Source of the DNA: a virus
Direction: 5' to 3' (one strand)
Length of the DNA stretch: 40,831 bases
Virus record (IMG/VR): IMGVR_UViG_3300028569_000070
Span: 1-40,831 of that record
In this document: positions 1 through 6,793 of the stretch, piece by piece
How positions within the stretch are numbered: position 1 is the stretch's first letter
How the letters are laid out: every line of letters starts with the position of its first letter
Translations under genes and position numbers: made by a program
Notes under the pieces: generated by a model
What the model saw: only the letters and a program-made list of their open reading frames with translations
The model's database searches: none
What the model was told of the DNA's origin: nothing

Positions 1-52
1 TGCATCCGATAATTCCTGATGCAATGATAATTAATAATGTTAATTGTTTCAT
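1..52 (-). CDS. Partial lipoprotein gene (5' end of a second copy)
   Basis: The first 52 bases encode, on the minus strand, the first 17 residues of a lipoprotein (MKQLTLLIIIASGIIGC), starting at ATG 52-50. They are identical to the start of the complete gene at 39766-39999. The gene is cut only by the end of the contig. It is best explained as the same gene seen in the shorter genome form, where the 109-378 gene lies directly upstream of the lipoprotein gene, not as a true second copy. Confidence 0.75.
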   Translation of the reverse strand, partial: MKQLTLLIIIASGIIGC

Positions 53-126
53 GTTAATCTATTTCATTTCCCGCACTGACAATCCGCCCAGTGCGTTGGC
101 GGTTCGGCTTATTCCTTGCCGTAGGT
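1..126. repeat. Contig-end repeat, copy of 39948-40073
   Basis: Bases 1-126 are identical to 39948-40073; the two diverge at base 127 (t) against 40074 (a). Together with the 127-bp match between 99-225 and 40705-40831, this is what a de Bruijn assembly leaves at a branch point. The repeat holds the lipoprotein 5' end, an inverted repeat (CGCACTG/CAGTGCG, 74-97) and the 3' end of the 109-378 gene. Confidence 0.9.
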
Positions 127-378
127 TTCGGCGTAGTGGCTCAATCCTGCATCATCCCCACCCTTGTCAATGTGAGTAATCCGATTAATTATTTCGTCCT
201 GACCATCATGCCATCCATGCGAATAGGCTGATATGTGTTGCTCACGTTCCTTATCCTTGCAAATCGAGTGAAGCATTGCGACCGATTCTAACAGGTCGCC
301 ATCGTGTTCGAAATGGGACTTTATCTTGTCGAAGAAAAAGTCCACTGCTGTTTGTTTAGTTGCCATTGTCTGATTCAA
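109..378 (-). CDS. Small phage protein ending in YGKE (paralogue of 40056-40286)
   Basis: An 89-residue acidic soluble protein of unknown function. It resembles small proteins common in Bacteroidetes phages and prophages (a helical N-terminus with KIKSHFEHDGDLLE, and an ETYGKE end), from memory of that family. Its last residues and the bases after the stop are shared with the gene at 40056-40286, whose end is ENTYGKE. The shared 28 bp form the direct repeat that flanks the variable cassette. The start at 378 is used; an in-frame ATG at 366 is possible. It follows the 426-647 gene in the leftward operon. Confidence 0.7.
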   Translation of the reverse strand: MNQTMATKQTAVDFFFDKIKSHFEHDGDLLESVAMLHSICKDKEREQHISAYSHGWHDGQDEIINRITHIDKGGDDAGLSHYAETYGKE

Positions 379-425
379 ATTGGTTGCCGATGATTTCGAT
401 GCCGTCCGTGCGGAAGCCTCTGAAT

Positions 426-647
426 TTAATTGTTGTCATAAAATACCTGTTTAAGTTTTTTTTCTGAAATTGTAGAACCTACATTGCTTGTAGTAATTTG
501 GTAGTCATAATGCCCCACTTGTCGCATCTTGTGCGTATCGGTTTGACCTTTATTGTACATGAACTTCATACCAGCAATTATGGGATGCCTGTAAATAGAA
601 ACGGTGTTGCCGTTTTTATCGGTGCGCTCAGATATTAACTTTGCCAT
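426..647 (-). CDS. Hypothetical protein, 73 aa
   Basis: An unrecognised small basic protein (MAKLISERTDKNGNTVSIYR...). The ATG at 647 overlaps the TGA of the upstream gene (TGATG, sharing the A), typical of translational coupling, so I prefer it over the GTG three bases upstream. There are no cysteines, membrane segment or obvious motif. It belongs to the accessory tail of the leftward early operon. Confidence 0.65.
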   Translation of the reverse strand: MAKLISERTDKNGNTVSIYRHPIIAGMKFMYNKGQTDTHKMRQVGHYDYQITTSNVGSTISEKKLKQVFYDNN

Positions 648-898
648 CACTTAATCACCTCCCTCAATTCCAGATAAGTTGATGACGACTTGTACATGGT
701 CGAATAGCCAAGCAAGTTAATCGGGTCTTGCATCGCTCGCTTCAAATCGCCAACGGTGTAAACGTTATGGTTGTGGCATCGGTTGAATGCCCTTGTCGAT
801 AATCCGAGCTCTTCGATAAGGATGGCATTTTCGCCATCTTGAAGTTCTTGCAAAGCCTGCTTGTAGCGTGCTTTGAGTAGTTGTTTTAGTTTGCTCAT
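647..898 (-). CDS. RNA polymerase alpha-CTD-like small protein
   Basis: An 83-residue protein. Residues about 26-83 follow the pattern of the RNA polymerase alpha subunit C-terminal domain: IEELGLSTRAFN, then VYTVGDLKRAM, LLGYSTMYKSSSTYLELREVI. In the bacterial domain the matching blocks are the DLELTVRSANCL helix, YIGDLV, and LGKKSLTEIKDVL. In alpha this helix-hairpin-helix fold binds UP-element DNA and activators. The N-terminus (1-25) is basic and helical. The ATG overlaps the stop of the upstream membrane protein gene (TAATG). By inference it may act on host transcription. Alternative: a generic helix-hairpin-helix DNA-binding protein. Confidence 0.65.
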   Translation of the reverse strand: MSKLKQLLKARYKQALQELQDGENAILIEELGLSTRAFNRCHNHNVYTVGDLKRAMQDPINLLGYSTMYKSSSTYLELREVIK

Positions 899-1185
899 TA
901 TTTCCCTTGTATTAATCGTCTATCCTGATACCGCTTGAACCTATCGCAGTAGTGCTTCATAATCGCTATGTTGCCATTACTCGTGTACAGGTCAATGGTC
1001 ATGTCTAAGTCGGAATTGCACTGAATTAACTGGTTCGATAGTTTCACATTCTGCGATACCATGTATTCGTATTTATCACGAAATTCAACCGTTTTAAAGT
1101 GGCTCGCTACCGATACAGCGAACATCAGAACGATGCAGAGTAGTGCAATTCGGAATCGGAAGTAGTAATAGGTCGGCTCAGTCAT
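898..1185 (-). CDS. Single-pass membrane protein with a helical soluble domain
   Basis: A 95-residue protein. Residues about 12-28 (IALLCIVLMFAVSVASH) form one hydrophobic transmembrane segment, followed by a polar, probably coiled helical region with two cysteines. The start overlaps the end of the upstream gene by 8 nt. The size and layout (short N-terminus, one membrane helix, coiled region) recall Rz-type spanin subunits. However, it lies in the early operon away from structural genes, so I leave the function open. Confidence 0.65.
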   Translation of the reverse strand: MTEPTYYYFRFRIALLCIVLMFAVSVASHFKTVEFRDKYEYMVSQNVKLSNQLIQCNSDLDMTIDLYTSNGNIAIMKHYCDRFKRYQDRRLIQGK

Positions 1186-1609
1186 TTTCGCCTCCTTTCA
1201 CTTCGGGCAACTTCGGGAGCGGTTGCCAATGGGTCTCCTTGGATGCGTTTTGTAATGACTGCCACGCAAATATTGTTTTCTTTGGAATCTTATTAGGTGT
1301 TAATAGTACTAATACATCACCACCTTCATCCCCATCCTCCTGTGTCGGCAATCTATCCGCAACCGAAATCCAGCCGTGCAGGTTGGGTTCGGGTTGGTCA
1401 AACTCGCCTAATTTAGCACGGAAATTAATCAGATTCCAATAGCTAAAACCTTGCGAAGTTTTAGCCCAAGGGAAGGTATCCAACGCCTCAACTAATGAGT
1501 TGAATTTATCATGCTTTTCTTCCCGCCTCGAATCCTCCCAGTTCTCCACTGCCTGACTTCTAATCGGTTCGGGCAGGTGCTCAAACCATTCTTTTGCTGA
1601 CTTTTTCAT
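1178..1609 (-). CDS. DUF551-like protein with a duplicated N-terminal domain
   Basis: A 143-residue protein, start chosen at ATG 1609 (MKKSAKEWFEHLPEPIR) because the upstream extension overlaps the preceding paralogue and reads like shadow sequence. The N-terminal ~70 residues are paralogous to the neighbour at 1614-1841: EWFxxLPEPIRxxAVxN, then GFSYWxxIxxRAxxGEF. The C-terminal part (WISVADRLPTQEDG ... VLVLLTP ... HWQPLPKLP) matches the DUF551 pattern seen in phage accessory proteins, beginning with WISV-xx-RLP and ending with HWxPLP. The function of DUF551 is unknown. The gap between the two paralogues is 4 nt. Confidence 0.7.
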   Translation of the reverse strand: MKKSAKEWFEHLPEPIRSQAVENWEDSRREEKHDKFNSLVEALDTFPWAKTSQGFSYWNLINFRAKLGEFDQPEPNLHGWISVADRLPTQEDGDEGGDVLVLLTPNKIPKKTIFAWQSLQNASKETHWQPLPKLPEVKGGEND

Positions 1610-1613
1610 GTTG

Positions 1614-1841
1614 TTATAATTGCTTGTTAAACTCCCCACGTTCTGCACGTTCCGATATGCTAAACCAGTACGAGAAGCCTTCGGGCACTTCCCTCCAGTA
1701 GAATGCGTACGCCAGTGCCTGCTCAATCGAATTGCACATTCCATCACCTGTGTACGGCTTGCTCCGCTTTGTATTCGTTACCGCCTTGACTCGTATCGGT
1801 TCGGGCAGTAGGTCGAACCATTCTAATACTTTCTTTTCCAT
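1614..1841 (-). CDS. Short paralogue of the LPEPIR-domain protein
   Basis: A 75-residue protein made only of the domain found at the N-terminus of the next gene (1178-1609). Shared blocks are EWFDLLPEPIRVKAV, an alanine-rich helix, and EGFSYWFSISERAERGEF. It has no DUF551 part. The tandem arrangement indicates local duplication followed by gain or loss of the C-terminal domain. Function unknown. Confidence 0.7.
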   Translation of the reverse strand: MEKKVLEWFDLLPEPIRVKAVTNTKRSKPYTGDGMCNSIEQALAYAFYWREVPEGFSYWFSISERAERGEFNKQL

Positions 1842-1842
1842 G

Positions 1843-2373
1843 TTATGATTTTACCAAAATTCCCAAATATAAACCATTGCCATCTTCGCAGGTATTCACT
1901 TCTACCATATCCCAAGCCATAGCATCAGGATTGCAATAGATGACGTGTGTGCGCTCTTCGTCGTGATGAAGCCACTTGGTTACATCCGCCATGAATAGGG
2001 TCGCTAATTGCCAATCCTGCTTCTTTAATATCCCATTCGAATGGTTCAGGATTGCTTGCATTATAGTGCCAGCATTCTTAACCGTTACGAGGTCGTAGCC
2101 AAGTTTGGGCAGGTACGGATAGTTGAGGTCGGTAGGCGTCACGAGTGGCATCGGGTCAGTCAGTTTATCGTACTGCGCAGGATTGTACCTCTGAGGAAAG
2201 CGCACGGTGTACCGCTTTCCTTCGGTTAGTTCGAGTGCCTGCTTGTACTCCTCTTGACAATCGAAGCCGAAGTACAGCATTGAAGAGCCGTACCTGAGTT
2301 GGAATACATCAGGAAACCCACCCATGCGGTGATGCTGGGTTTCGATGAATTGGTTTTGTTTGATTTTGTTCAT
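1843..2373 (-). CDS. Hypothetical protein, 176 aa
   Basis: A soluble 176-residue protein of unknown function, one base from the next gene downstream and two from the one upstream. It is rich in aromatic residues (Tyr, Trp, Phe), with a mixed alpha/beta look and no membrane segment. I recognise no domain. The in-frame start ATG at 2373 gives MNKIKQNQFIETQHHRMGG. Its spacing within the operon supports it being real; the plus-strand ORF opposite it is a shadow. Confidence 0.65.
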   Translation of the reverse strand: MNKIKQNQFIETQHHRMGGFPDVFQLRYGSSMLYFGFDCQEEYKQALELTEGKRYTVRFPQRYNPAQYDKLTDPMPLVTPTDLNYPYLPKLGYDLVTVKNAGTIMQAILNHSNGILKKQDWQLATLFMADVTKWLHHDEERTHVIYCNPDAMAWDMVEVNTCEDGNGLYLGILVKS

Positions 2374-2375
2374 GA

Positions 2376-2558
2376 TTACGATAAAAGAAGTTGGAGTAGT
2401 TTTAATTCCGCAAAGTCTGAAATTGAAGTTCTGATTTTATTGTCAATTTCAAATTGCAATTGCTTTTGTGCGTTGGTAATTACAGAAGCATCCTTTACTG
2501 AATGCCAATAATTAAATATTACAGGGCTTACATGGTGCTTAATTTTGTCTATTGTCAT
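2376..2558 (-). CDS. Hypothetical protein, 60 aa
   Basis: A small helical protein (MTIDKIKHHVSPVIFNYWHS...) with a leucine-rich end (ELKLLQLLLS). It starts four bases after the stop of the 2562-2711 gene. It is more AT-rich than the 1843-2373 gene. No recognisable domain. A plus-strand ORF covers the same bases but has no place in any operon, so I choose the minus strand. Confidence 0.5.
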   Translation of the reverse strand: MTIDKIKHHVSPVIFNYWHSVKDASVITNAQKQLQFEIDNKIRTSISDFAELKLLQLLLS

Positions 2559-2561
2559 GAT

Positions 2562-2711
2562 TTAGTTCGTTAGTTCGTTAATGCTTACTTCGATAAATTT
2601 GCTATCTACCTTAATCTTTAGTTTACCACCAAAGTTTAATGATTCCCAATTAACAAACTTTACAAGTTTGCCCTTCCAAAAAATGCGAGATTGTTGATTT
2701 AAGTGTGTCAT
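2562..2711 (-). CDS. Small protein, 49 aa, with the AATCACAGCAA leader
   Basis: A short reading frame from ATG 2711 to TAA 2562 (MTHLNQQSRIFWKGKLVKFV ... FIEVSINELTN). It is supported by its position between two operon genes. It also has a perfect copy of the leader motif TAATCACAGCAA three bases or so before the start, the same motif that precedes the starts of the 7289 and 10660 genes. The protein is basic and probably a small beta-rich domain; function unknown. Confidence 0.6.
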   Translation of the reverse strand: MTHLNQQSRIFWKGKLVKFVNWESLNFGGKLKIKVDSKFIEVSINELTN

Positions 2712-2852
2712 ATTGCTGTGATTAAAATTTATGCGTTAAGGATGCGCATCCCCCTGTGTGTGTTATTTTACTTGATTAAAAGTTATCTCATCGCCAACGG
2801 CACAGCCTGCTTCGCTTCCGCTTCGTGCGGATTTTGGTTAGGTAGGTTGGTT
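2712..2852 (-). promoter_or_regulatory. Operon gap with leader motif and 12-bp palindrome
   Basis: This 141-bp stretch interrupts the otherwise tightly packed early operon. Going leftward it has a small hairpin (TCCGC/GCGGA near 2825), an AT-rich part with TAACTTTT, a perfect 12-bp palindrome GGATGCGCATCC (2740-2751), and the leader motif (TGCTGTGATT on the plus strand, 2714-2723) abutting ATG 2711. It may hold a secondary promoter or operator, but I do not see a full consensus promoter. Confidence 0.4.
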
Positions 2853-3158
2853 TCATTTAATTACCCCCGATTCTTTGAATGCCTTAATTACTTCAATCGT
2901 CTGTTCAGGACTCATGTCTAATACCGCATCGAGCAGGATTTGAGTATTGCGTTGTTCGTCGTATAGTGCTTCTACCATGTCTTCTGGCATTCTATTTCTT
3001 ATCCGCACCATAATGGATTCAAGCGATTCCACTATTTTGCTGAATAGAATCTTGCCTAACTTCTCGTCGTTGGTATCGCCCCGTTTTATTTTGTACAATT
3101 CAGGGTGGCACAGCAATGTTGCGTGTAGGAGTTGGATTAATTGGATGGTGCGCTTCAT
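2853..3158 (-). CDS. Hypothetical helical protein, 101 aa
   Basis: Start chosen at ATG 3158, which overlaps the TGA of the upstream gene (ATGA); the longer frame to 3236 lies inside that gene. The protein (MKRTIQLIQLLHATLLCHPELY...) is mostly alpha-helical and charged, with MPEDMVEALYDEQ in the middle and a C-terminal helix MSPEQTIEVIKAF. No known domain recognised. It is the last gene before the 141-bp gap. Confidence 0.6.
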   Translation of the reverse strand: MKRTIQLIQLLHATLLCHPELYKIKRGDTNDEKLGKILFSKIVESLESIMVRIRNRMPEDMVEALYDEQRNTQILLDAVLDMSPEQTIEVIKAFKESGVIK

Positions 3159-3322
3159 GATGTTAAATAATTGTTTAATGCGTTGCAAAATAAATAGTAA
3201 GTGAAGCCTGTATAGCCTGCGACAAACAGCGACCATAAATTAGTGCTGTTGTATATCACATTCACATAGCAAGCAAATAGCATGCACGACAGAGCGAATG
3301 CAGGTAGGAGTAACTCAATCAT
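3155..3322 (-). CDS. Small two-pass membrane protein
   Basis: A 55-residue protein beginning MIELLLPAFALSCMLFACYV. It has two hydrophobic segments (about residues 3-20 and 30-48) joined by a short polar loop (NSTN), with no long soluble part. ATG 3322 overlaps the end of the upstream gene by 8 nt; an alternative ATG lies at 3340. Function unknown. Small membrane proteins in early phage operons often act on the host envelope or exclude other phages, but nothing here proves that. Confidence 0.6.
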   Translation of the reverse strand: MIELLLPAFALSCMLFACYVNVIYNSTNLWSLFVAGYTGFTYYLFCNALNNYLTS

Positions 3323-3620
3323 TCGCCACCCCCAATTCATGGCGTGCCATTTCGAGTAGAAGGGCGTTGGCTAATTCAGATGCGCCACCTGACACCCTCT
3401 TTATGTAATCACCCCAATCGTTATTAACTTTAAACTCAATAGTCCATTGGTCATTAGATGTCAATCCCCCCATTGCCGTCCGCATCAGTTGGTAGCGGAT
3501 GGTGATGCCGTCACTACTCTGAGTGCGATACATTGAGTCTAAATTGTCTTGTATCGGATGATACGGTCTGTCGCCTATCTGTTTGGCACGTTCCTGAATT
3601 TGTTGTTCTGTGTATTCCAT
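3315..3620 (-). CDS. Hypothetical protein, 101 aa
   Basis: A soluble, charged protein (MEYTEQQIQERAKQIGDRPY...). The N-terminal helix is followed by a beta-rich middle (GITIRYQLMRTAMGGL, QWTIEFKVNNDWGDY) and a C-terminal helix. No known family recognised. It is separated by 2 nt from the upstream gene and overlaps the downstream membrane protein gene by 8 nt, so the three are probably co-translated. Confidence 0.6.
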   Translation of the reverse strand: MEYTEQQIQERAKQIGDRPYHPIQDNLDSMYRTQSSDGITIRYQLMRTAMGGLTSNDQWTIEFKVNNDWGDYIKRVSGGASELANALLLEMARHELGVAND

Positions 3621-3622
3621 TT

Positions 3623-4123
3623 TTATTGTGGTCTTAAAGTTTTACTCAATTTCCAATCTAAGTCGTCGGGGAGGGTGAAGTATGAAAGAGATTCTATGTA
3701 CTTCCACCCTGAATCGGTTGTTTTTGCCCCAATCCAATAGCCTGTATTTTTTTCAAAACAATGCACATCAGCCCAATCAGGTGCGTTCGACCAATCGACT
3801 GCGTACGATGGGTTCGGTGTCTTGCGGATAGGGCGGTAGTGCTCCATATTTATATCCTTATTCGGCTCAACAACGCCCCCTAATGGACGCTGTTTATGTT
3901 CGGGCAGTAAAGGTATCATGAGAACCTTTACTACTTTCTCCGCTTCACACTCTTCGCAGAACTCGTATCCTTCGGGGAGAAGGTGGGAGTAGTTGTTCGG
4001 TAATTCCGAACTACTGCATTCTGTTTGTTCCGATGCTTCACGCATCATTACCCTGATTCTGCCCATCTCGGATTCGATTAGCGCAAGTAGGGTGTTGATT
4101 TCCTTGATTTGTTCTGTTTTCAT
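3623..4123 (-). CDS. Hypothetical protein with an N-terminal helix and CxxC pair
   Basis: Start chosen at ATG 4123 (MKTEQIKEINTLLALIESEMG); the longer frame runs over the neighbouring gene and has shadow-like composition. The 166-residue protein has an N-terminal coiled helix (1-30), then YEFCEECEAEKV, a single CxxC that could bind metal only as a dimer. A tryptophan-rich C-terminal region follows (YAVDWSNAPDWADVHCFE ... YWIGAKTTDSGWKYIE). Function unknown. Confidence 0.6.
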   Translation of the reverse strand: MKTEQIKEINTLLALIESEMGRIRVMMREASEQTECSSSELPNNYSHLLPEGYEFCEECEAEKVVKVLMIPLLPEHKQRPLGGVVEPNKDINMEHYRPIRKTPNPSYAVDWSNAPDWADVHCFEKNTGYWIGAKTTDSGWKYIESLSYFTLPDDLDWKLSKTLRPQ

Positions 4124-4136
4124 GATTCCGTTTCGT

Positions 4137-4538
4137 TTAAAGTGAACCCAACTTATCCAACTCCTCCTGCAACCGCTTCTTGCGTTCTTCAATCGTGCCT
4201 GCTGGTAGCACAAGAGTCCCAACGGTGCGAGGCTTGCGGTGAAGTAGGATGTGCGTATCGGAGTACGAATAACTCCACTCAGATAGTGGCAGTCTAATTT
4301 GGTCGGGCAACTCCTGAACAGGAAAGCCCGGCAGGTTCGGTGGGATGGCGAACCAGTGAATATAATAGGCACAATCGCTTCCACCCTGATTCATATCTTT
4401 ATTTCCTGAATGATACCTGCGAATTGAAAAAGTATTGACATTCCCAATATAATCCGCCACCACGTACCAGTTCCCCTTCACCCTATCCGATTCGGCAACG
4501 GGTGTTAATTTACTCAAGTCTAATTTAAAGTTTTCCAT
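4137..4538 (-). CDS. Hypothetical protein, 133 aa
   Basis: A soluble protein starting MENFKLDLSKLTPV, with a beta-rich tryptophan-containing core (KGNWYVVADYIGNVNTFSI, CAYYIHWFAI) and a charged C-terminal helix (TIEERKKRLQEELDKLGSL). No domain recognised. The core and the neighbour at 3623-4123 are similar in composition, but I cannot show homology by eye. Spacing: 6 nt from the upstream zinc-ribbon gene. Confidence 0.6.
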   Translation of the reverse strand: MENFKLDLSKLTPVAESDRVKGNWYVVADYIGNVNTFSIRRYHSGNKDMNQGGSDCAYYIHWFAIPPNLPGFPVQELPDQIRLPLSEWSYSYSDTHILLHRKPRTVGTLVLPAGTIEERKKRLQEELDKLGSL

Positions 4539-4544
4539 TGTTTT

Positions 4545-4769
4545 TTATCTAAATTGTTCATTCAAACTATCTCGATGATTCATCTCATCCTGACTTTCAC
4601 GATACGATATGTGTCGGCACAATTCGCATTCGCCATATTCGTCTACATCGTCCGAGGTCGGCAGGTCACAACGGGTGCAGGTCGGTTCGGCTTCGGGTGC
4701 GTTACACTCCAAGCAGATATCATCTATCTGCTTGGTAGTGTCGCATGTGGGGCATGGGTGTGTCGTCAT
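4545..4769 (-). CDS. Multi-CxxC zinc-ribbon protein
   Basis: A 74-residue protein, start at ATG 4769 just after the stop of the DUF3127 gene. It has four CxxC knuckles in a row: CPTC, CLEC, CTRC and CELC, enough for two zinc sites, followed by a charged tail. Such small zinc ribbons usually bind nucleic acid or partner proteins. Tight coupling to the SSB-like gene (the stop is one base upstream) suggests a role in DNA metabolism, by inference. Confidence 0.65.
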   Translation of the reverse strand: MTTHPCPTCDTTKQIDDICLECNAPEAEPTCTRCDLPTSDDVDEYGECELCRHISYRESQDEMNHRDSLNEQFR

Positions 4770-4770
4770 G

Positions 4771-5130
4771 TTAGAATGGTAGTGAATTATCATCATCTGC
4801 CTGTGGGTTGCGCATCGGTGCGGGTGCAGTCGGTGCTGCACTATCAATCTGCACTTTCCAAGCACGTAGGGTATTGAACACCTTAATTGTGTTCGTCTTC
4901 GGGTTTGCCCATTCACGACCAGCAAGGTTGAAGAACACCGTTACGGTATCGTTCTCTTTCGTACCGATAACAGCATCTTTTGACTTGCCCCCGAACTCGA
5001 AGGATAGGGTCTGCGGATAGTCGGTATCTTCAAGGATTGCAAGATGCAGTTCCCGCTTCGTGAAGTTTCCGTTTGCGATTTCGGGCGTTACTCGAACTAC
5101 CCGACCGCTGATTTTTGTTGAATCTGACAT
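4771..5130 (-). CDS. DUF3127 SSB-like DNA-binding protein
   Basis: A 119-residue protein matching the Bacteroidetes DUF3127 family: KISGRVVRVTPEI, GNFTKRELHLAILEDTDYPQ, SFEFGGKSKD, DTVTVFFNLAGREWANPKTN, then FNTLRAWKV. This is an OB-fold-like domain. The C-terminus is disordered (Pro/Ala) and ends in DDDNSLPF, the acidic tip ending in LPF/IPF that bacterial SSB proteins use to recruit partners. It very likely serves as the phage single-strand binding protein next to the exonuclease genes. Confidence 0.8.
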   Translation of the reverse strand: MSDSTKISGRVVRVTPEIANGNFTKRELHLAILEDTDYPQTLSFEFGGKSKDAVIGTKENDTVTVFFNLAGREWANPKTNTIKVFNTLRAWKVQIDSAAPTAPAPMRNPQADDDNSLPF

Positions 5131-5136
5131 TGTTAA

Positions 5137-5946
5137 TTATTTGGTTAAAATTAAAGGTAATTCTTCTTTTGACGAATCAAATTTTATAATTTTCAATTCG
5201 TAGCCTTGTACATAGCAATTCCATGCTTTAATTGCGTATGCCAACTTTGCAACACGAGGTAATTTTCGCAATGAGATTCTATCTGCAATGTATTTATTGC
5301 GAAGAACTCCTATTGTACTATTTTTAATAGCAATGCCTTGGCATAGTTGAATAAAAAATGAATCTGCAATATCTGGTCTTACCTTGTAAAATATTGCGTA
5401 AAGCCCACCTATAAATGAGGGAGGCAATACCTTCGAAAAATCGTCATAGAAGCCTAATGATTTTTTTGAAACGTAATCCCAAAATGCTTTGTCTGAATTA
5501 TACATTTCCAATAGCATGAAATTTGTCGGCTTTGTGCTTTCATGCTCATGATACTTATATCCCGAACTTACCTGATTGTAAAATGCAATAATAGACGGCA
5601 CTACGTTTGAGTTTTTTGCATTATCAATTGTAAACACATCTCCTGCATTTCTTGATTTCCCTGTATCAAGTACACTAAATACCGATTCATCGAGACCTGT
5701 TGCTACGTGCATTTTAATTGACATTCCAGACTTTACAATTGCAGTAAGCCTGTGCTGACCATCAAGGATATTACCTGTATTTGATATTTTAATGCACTCT
5801 GCTGTACCCTCCTTCCATCTACCGCTTAGCATATCCTTTACATACTGAACAATCTTAGGCTCTCTTATTCTTCGATTGTTTTTGTTTAAACTCAAATATT
5901 GCCTTGCAATATCTGGAGTTATAAGTTTTAATTCAAAGTTTATCAT
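5137..5946 (-). CDS. DGQHR / ParB-like protein
   Basis: A 269-residue protein with NNRRIREPKIVQYVKDML (about 23-40) and ILDGQHRLTAIVKSG (about 60-74), the hallmark of phage and plasmid DGQHR proteins with a ParB-like N-terminal fold. The rest is helical and specific to the family. DGQHR proteins include DndB, the regulator of DNA phosphorothioation, but this family is far wider and its role in phages is unknown. The gene is clearly more AT-rich than its neighbours, suggesting more recent acquisition. It sits between the SSB-like and exonuclease genes. Confidence 0.7.
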   Translation of the reverse strand: MINFELKLITPDIARQYLSLNKNNRRIREPKIVQYVKDMLSGRWKEGTAECIKISNTGNILDGQHRLTAIVKSGMSIKMHVATGLDESVFSVLDTGKSRNAGDVFTIDNAKNSNVVPSIIAFYNQVSSGYKYHEHESTKPTNFMLLEMYNSDKAFWDYVSKKSLGFYDDFSKVLPPSFIGGLYAIFYKVRPDIADSFFIQLCQGIAIKNSTIGVLRNKYIADRISLRKLPRVAKLAYAIKAWNCYVQGYELKIIKFDSSKEELPLILTK

Positions 5947-5952
5947 GTGATG

Positions 5953-6579
5953 TTAAAATGTTACTTGTTGATGATACTTTTCGAACTGCGCCCAGAACTT
6001 TACGAGCGCAGTCATTGTGTCGGCTAATTCCGTTTCGATTGCGCTCCTTTCTACCCTGTAAATGTACAACGGCTTCGGTGCGAATCTTGGGTCATAGGAA
6101 ATGAAGTCAAGCCATTGCAGTTTCTCATTTACGAGGAAGTACTGAGCAATCTGATGCTTATGCTCGTTCGGCACGCCACCCATGCGGATAGTTCTGACGT
6201 GGATCTTCGTGTTCGGGCATTTGACCTCGACCGCACCTGTGTAGTCAGGTGTCAATCCATCTGGCGACATTCCTAACCAATCGTACACGTCATGAATGCA
6301 GAACGCAACGTCGATTAACTCAGTACCCGTCTGCTCGCTGTACTTCGCTTTCGCTTCGGGTTCGTGTTCCGTACCCCACCGCATGGCTTCGGATTCGTAG
6401 TTGTTCTCAACGGCATCCCACAACGCTTCTTCCCTACATTCGCGCTCAGCGATGAGCGCATCCACTACGGGTAGATTGTCGGACTTCATGATGTCCTTGG
6501 TTCTGGACGATGTTATGCGTCCAATTCTGAGGGTGTGCCACTCGGCACTGCCTTGCTCTGTGTTGTTAATTACTATCAT
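5953..6579 (-). CDS. YqaJ-type (lambda Exo family) exonuclease
   Basis: A 208-residue protein with all the family blocks: EQGSAEWHTLRIGRITSS at the N-terminus, MRWGTEHEPEAKAKY (67-80), LGMSPDGL (catalytic Asp about 107), VEVKCPN (catalytic Glu/Lys about 118/120) and HKHQIAQYFLV. The family degrades one strand of duplex DNA from ends and works with a single-strand annealing protein in phage recombination. Its neighbours, an SSB-like protein and a conserved recombination-linked protein (6777-7289), fit. The start overlaps the upstream gene by 14 nt. Confidence 0.9.
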   Translation of the reverse strand: MIVINNTEQGSAEWHTLRIGRITSSRTKDIMKSDNLPVVDALIAERECREEALWDAVENNYESEAMRWGTEHEPEAKAKYSEQTGTELIDVAFCIHDVYDWLGMSPDGLTPDYTGAVEVKCPNTKIHVRTIRMGGVPNEHKHQIAQYFLVNEKLQWLDFISYDPRFAPKPLYIYRVERSAIETELADTMTALVKFWAQFEKYHQQVTF

Positions 6580-6793
6580 TTTCTGTTTCTATTATAATCC
6601 AATTTTTGCCGTTCAGGTGGGCGCAGTTTCTTTCTAAGCACTTTAGCTTGCAGTTGCTATCTGTAATTACAAAAAAGGCATGACCATTAACACTATTCCA
6701 GATATCCCAAAACCCTGCAACATCATAAACTTTTCCTGCCGTTAAATGCGAATGGCATCCATCAGGTGCTTGTACTTTAGTTGGCTTTTTCAT
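6566..6793 (-). CDS. Hypothetical protein, 75 aa
   Basis: A small soluble protein (MKKPTKVQAPDGCHSHLTAG) with GKVYDVAGFWD, a beta-rich middle (HAFFVITDSNCKLKCLERNC) and HLNGKNWIIIE. It has five cysteines and four histidines in 75 residues, so it may bind metal. Similar small proteins occur in phage recombination operons, but I cannot name a family. It overlaps both neighbours (17 and 14 nt), which supports co-translation. Confidence 0.6.
   Translation of the reverse strand: MKKPTKVQAPDGCHSHLTAGKVYDVAGFWDIWNSVNGHAFFVITDSNCKLKCLERNCAHLNGKNWIIIETENDSN

Noticed and set aside
1-52. True second lipoprotein gene
   Set aside because: Exact identity with 39948-39999 and the assembly-like repeat lengths point to the same gene in another genome form.
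898-1185. Spanin (Rz-like) assignment
   Set aside because: One membrane helix plus a helical region is suggestive, but it is in the early operon with no lysis genes near, so I kept only membrane protein.
4554-4877. Plus-strand 107-residue ORF
   Set aside because: Opposite the zinc-ribbon and DUF3127 genes, which have strong motifs; no plus-strand operon here.
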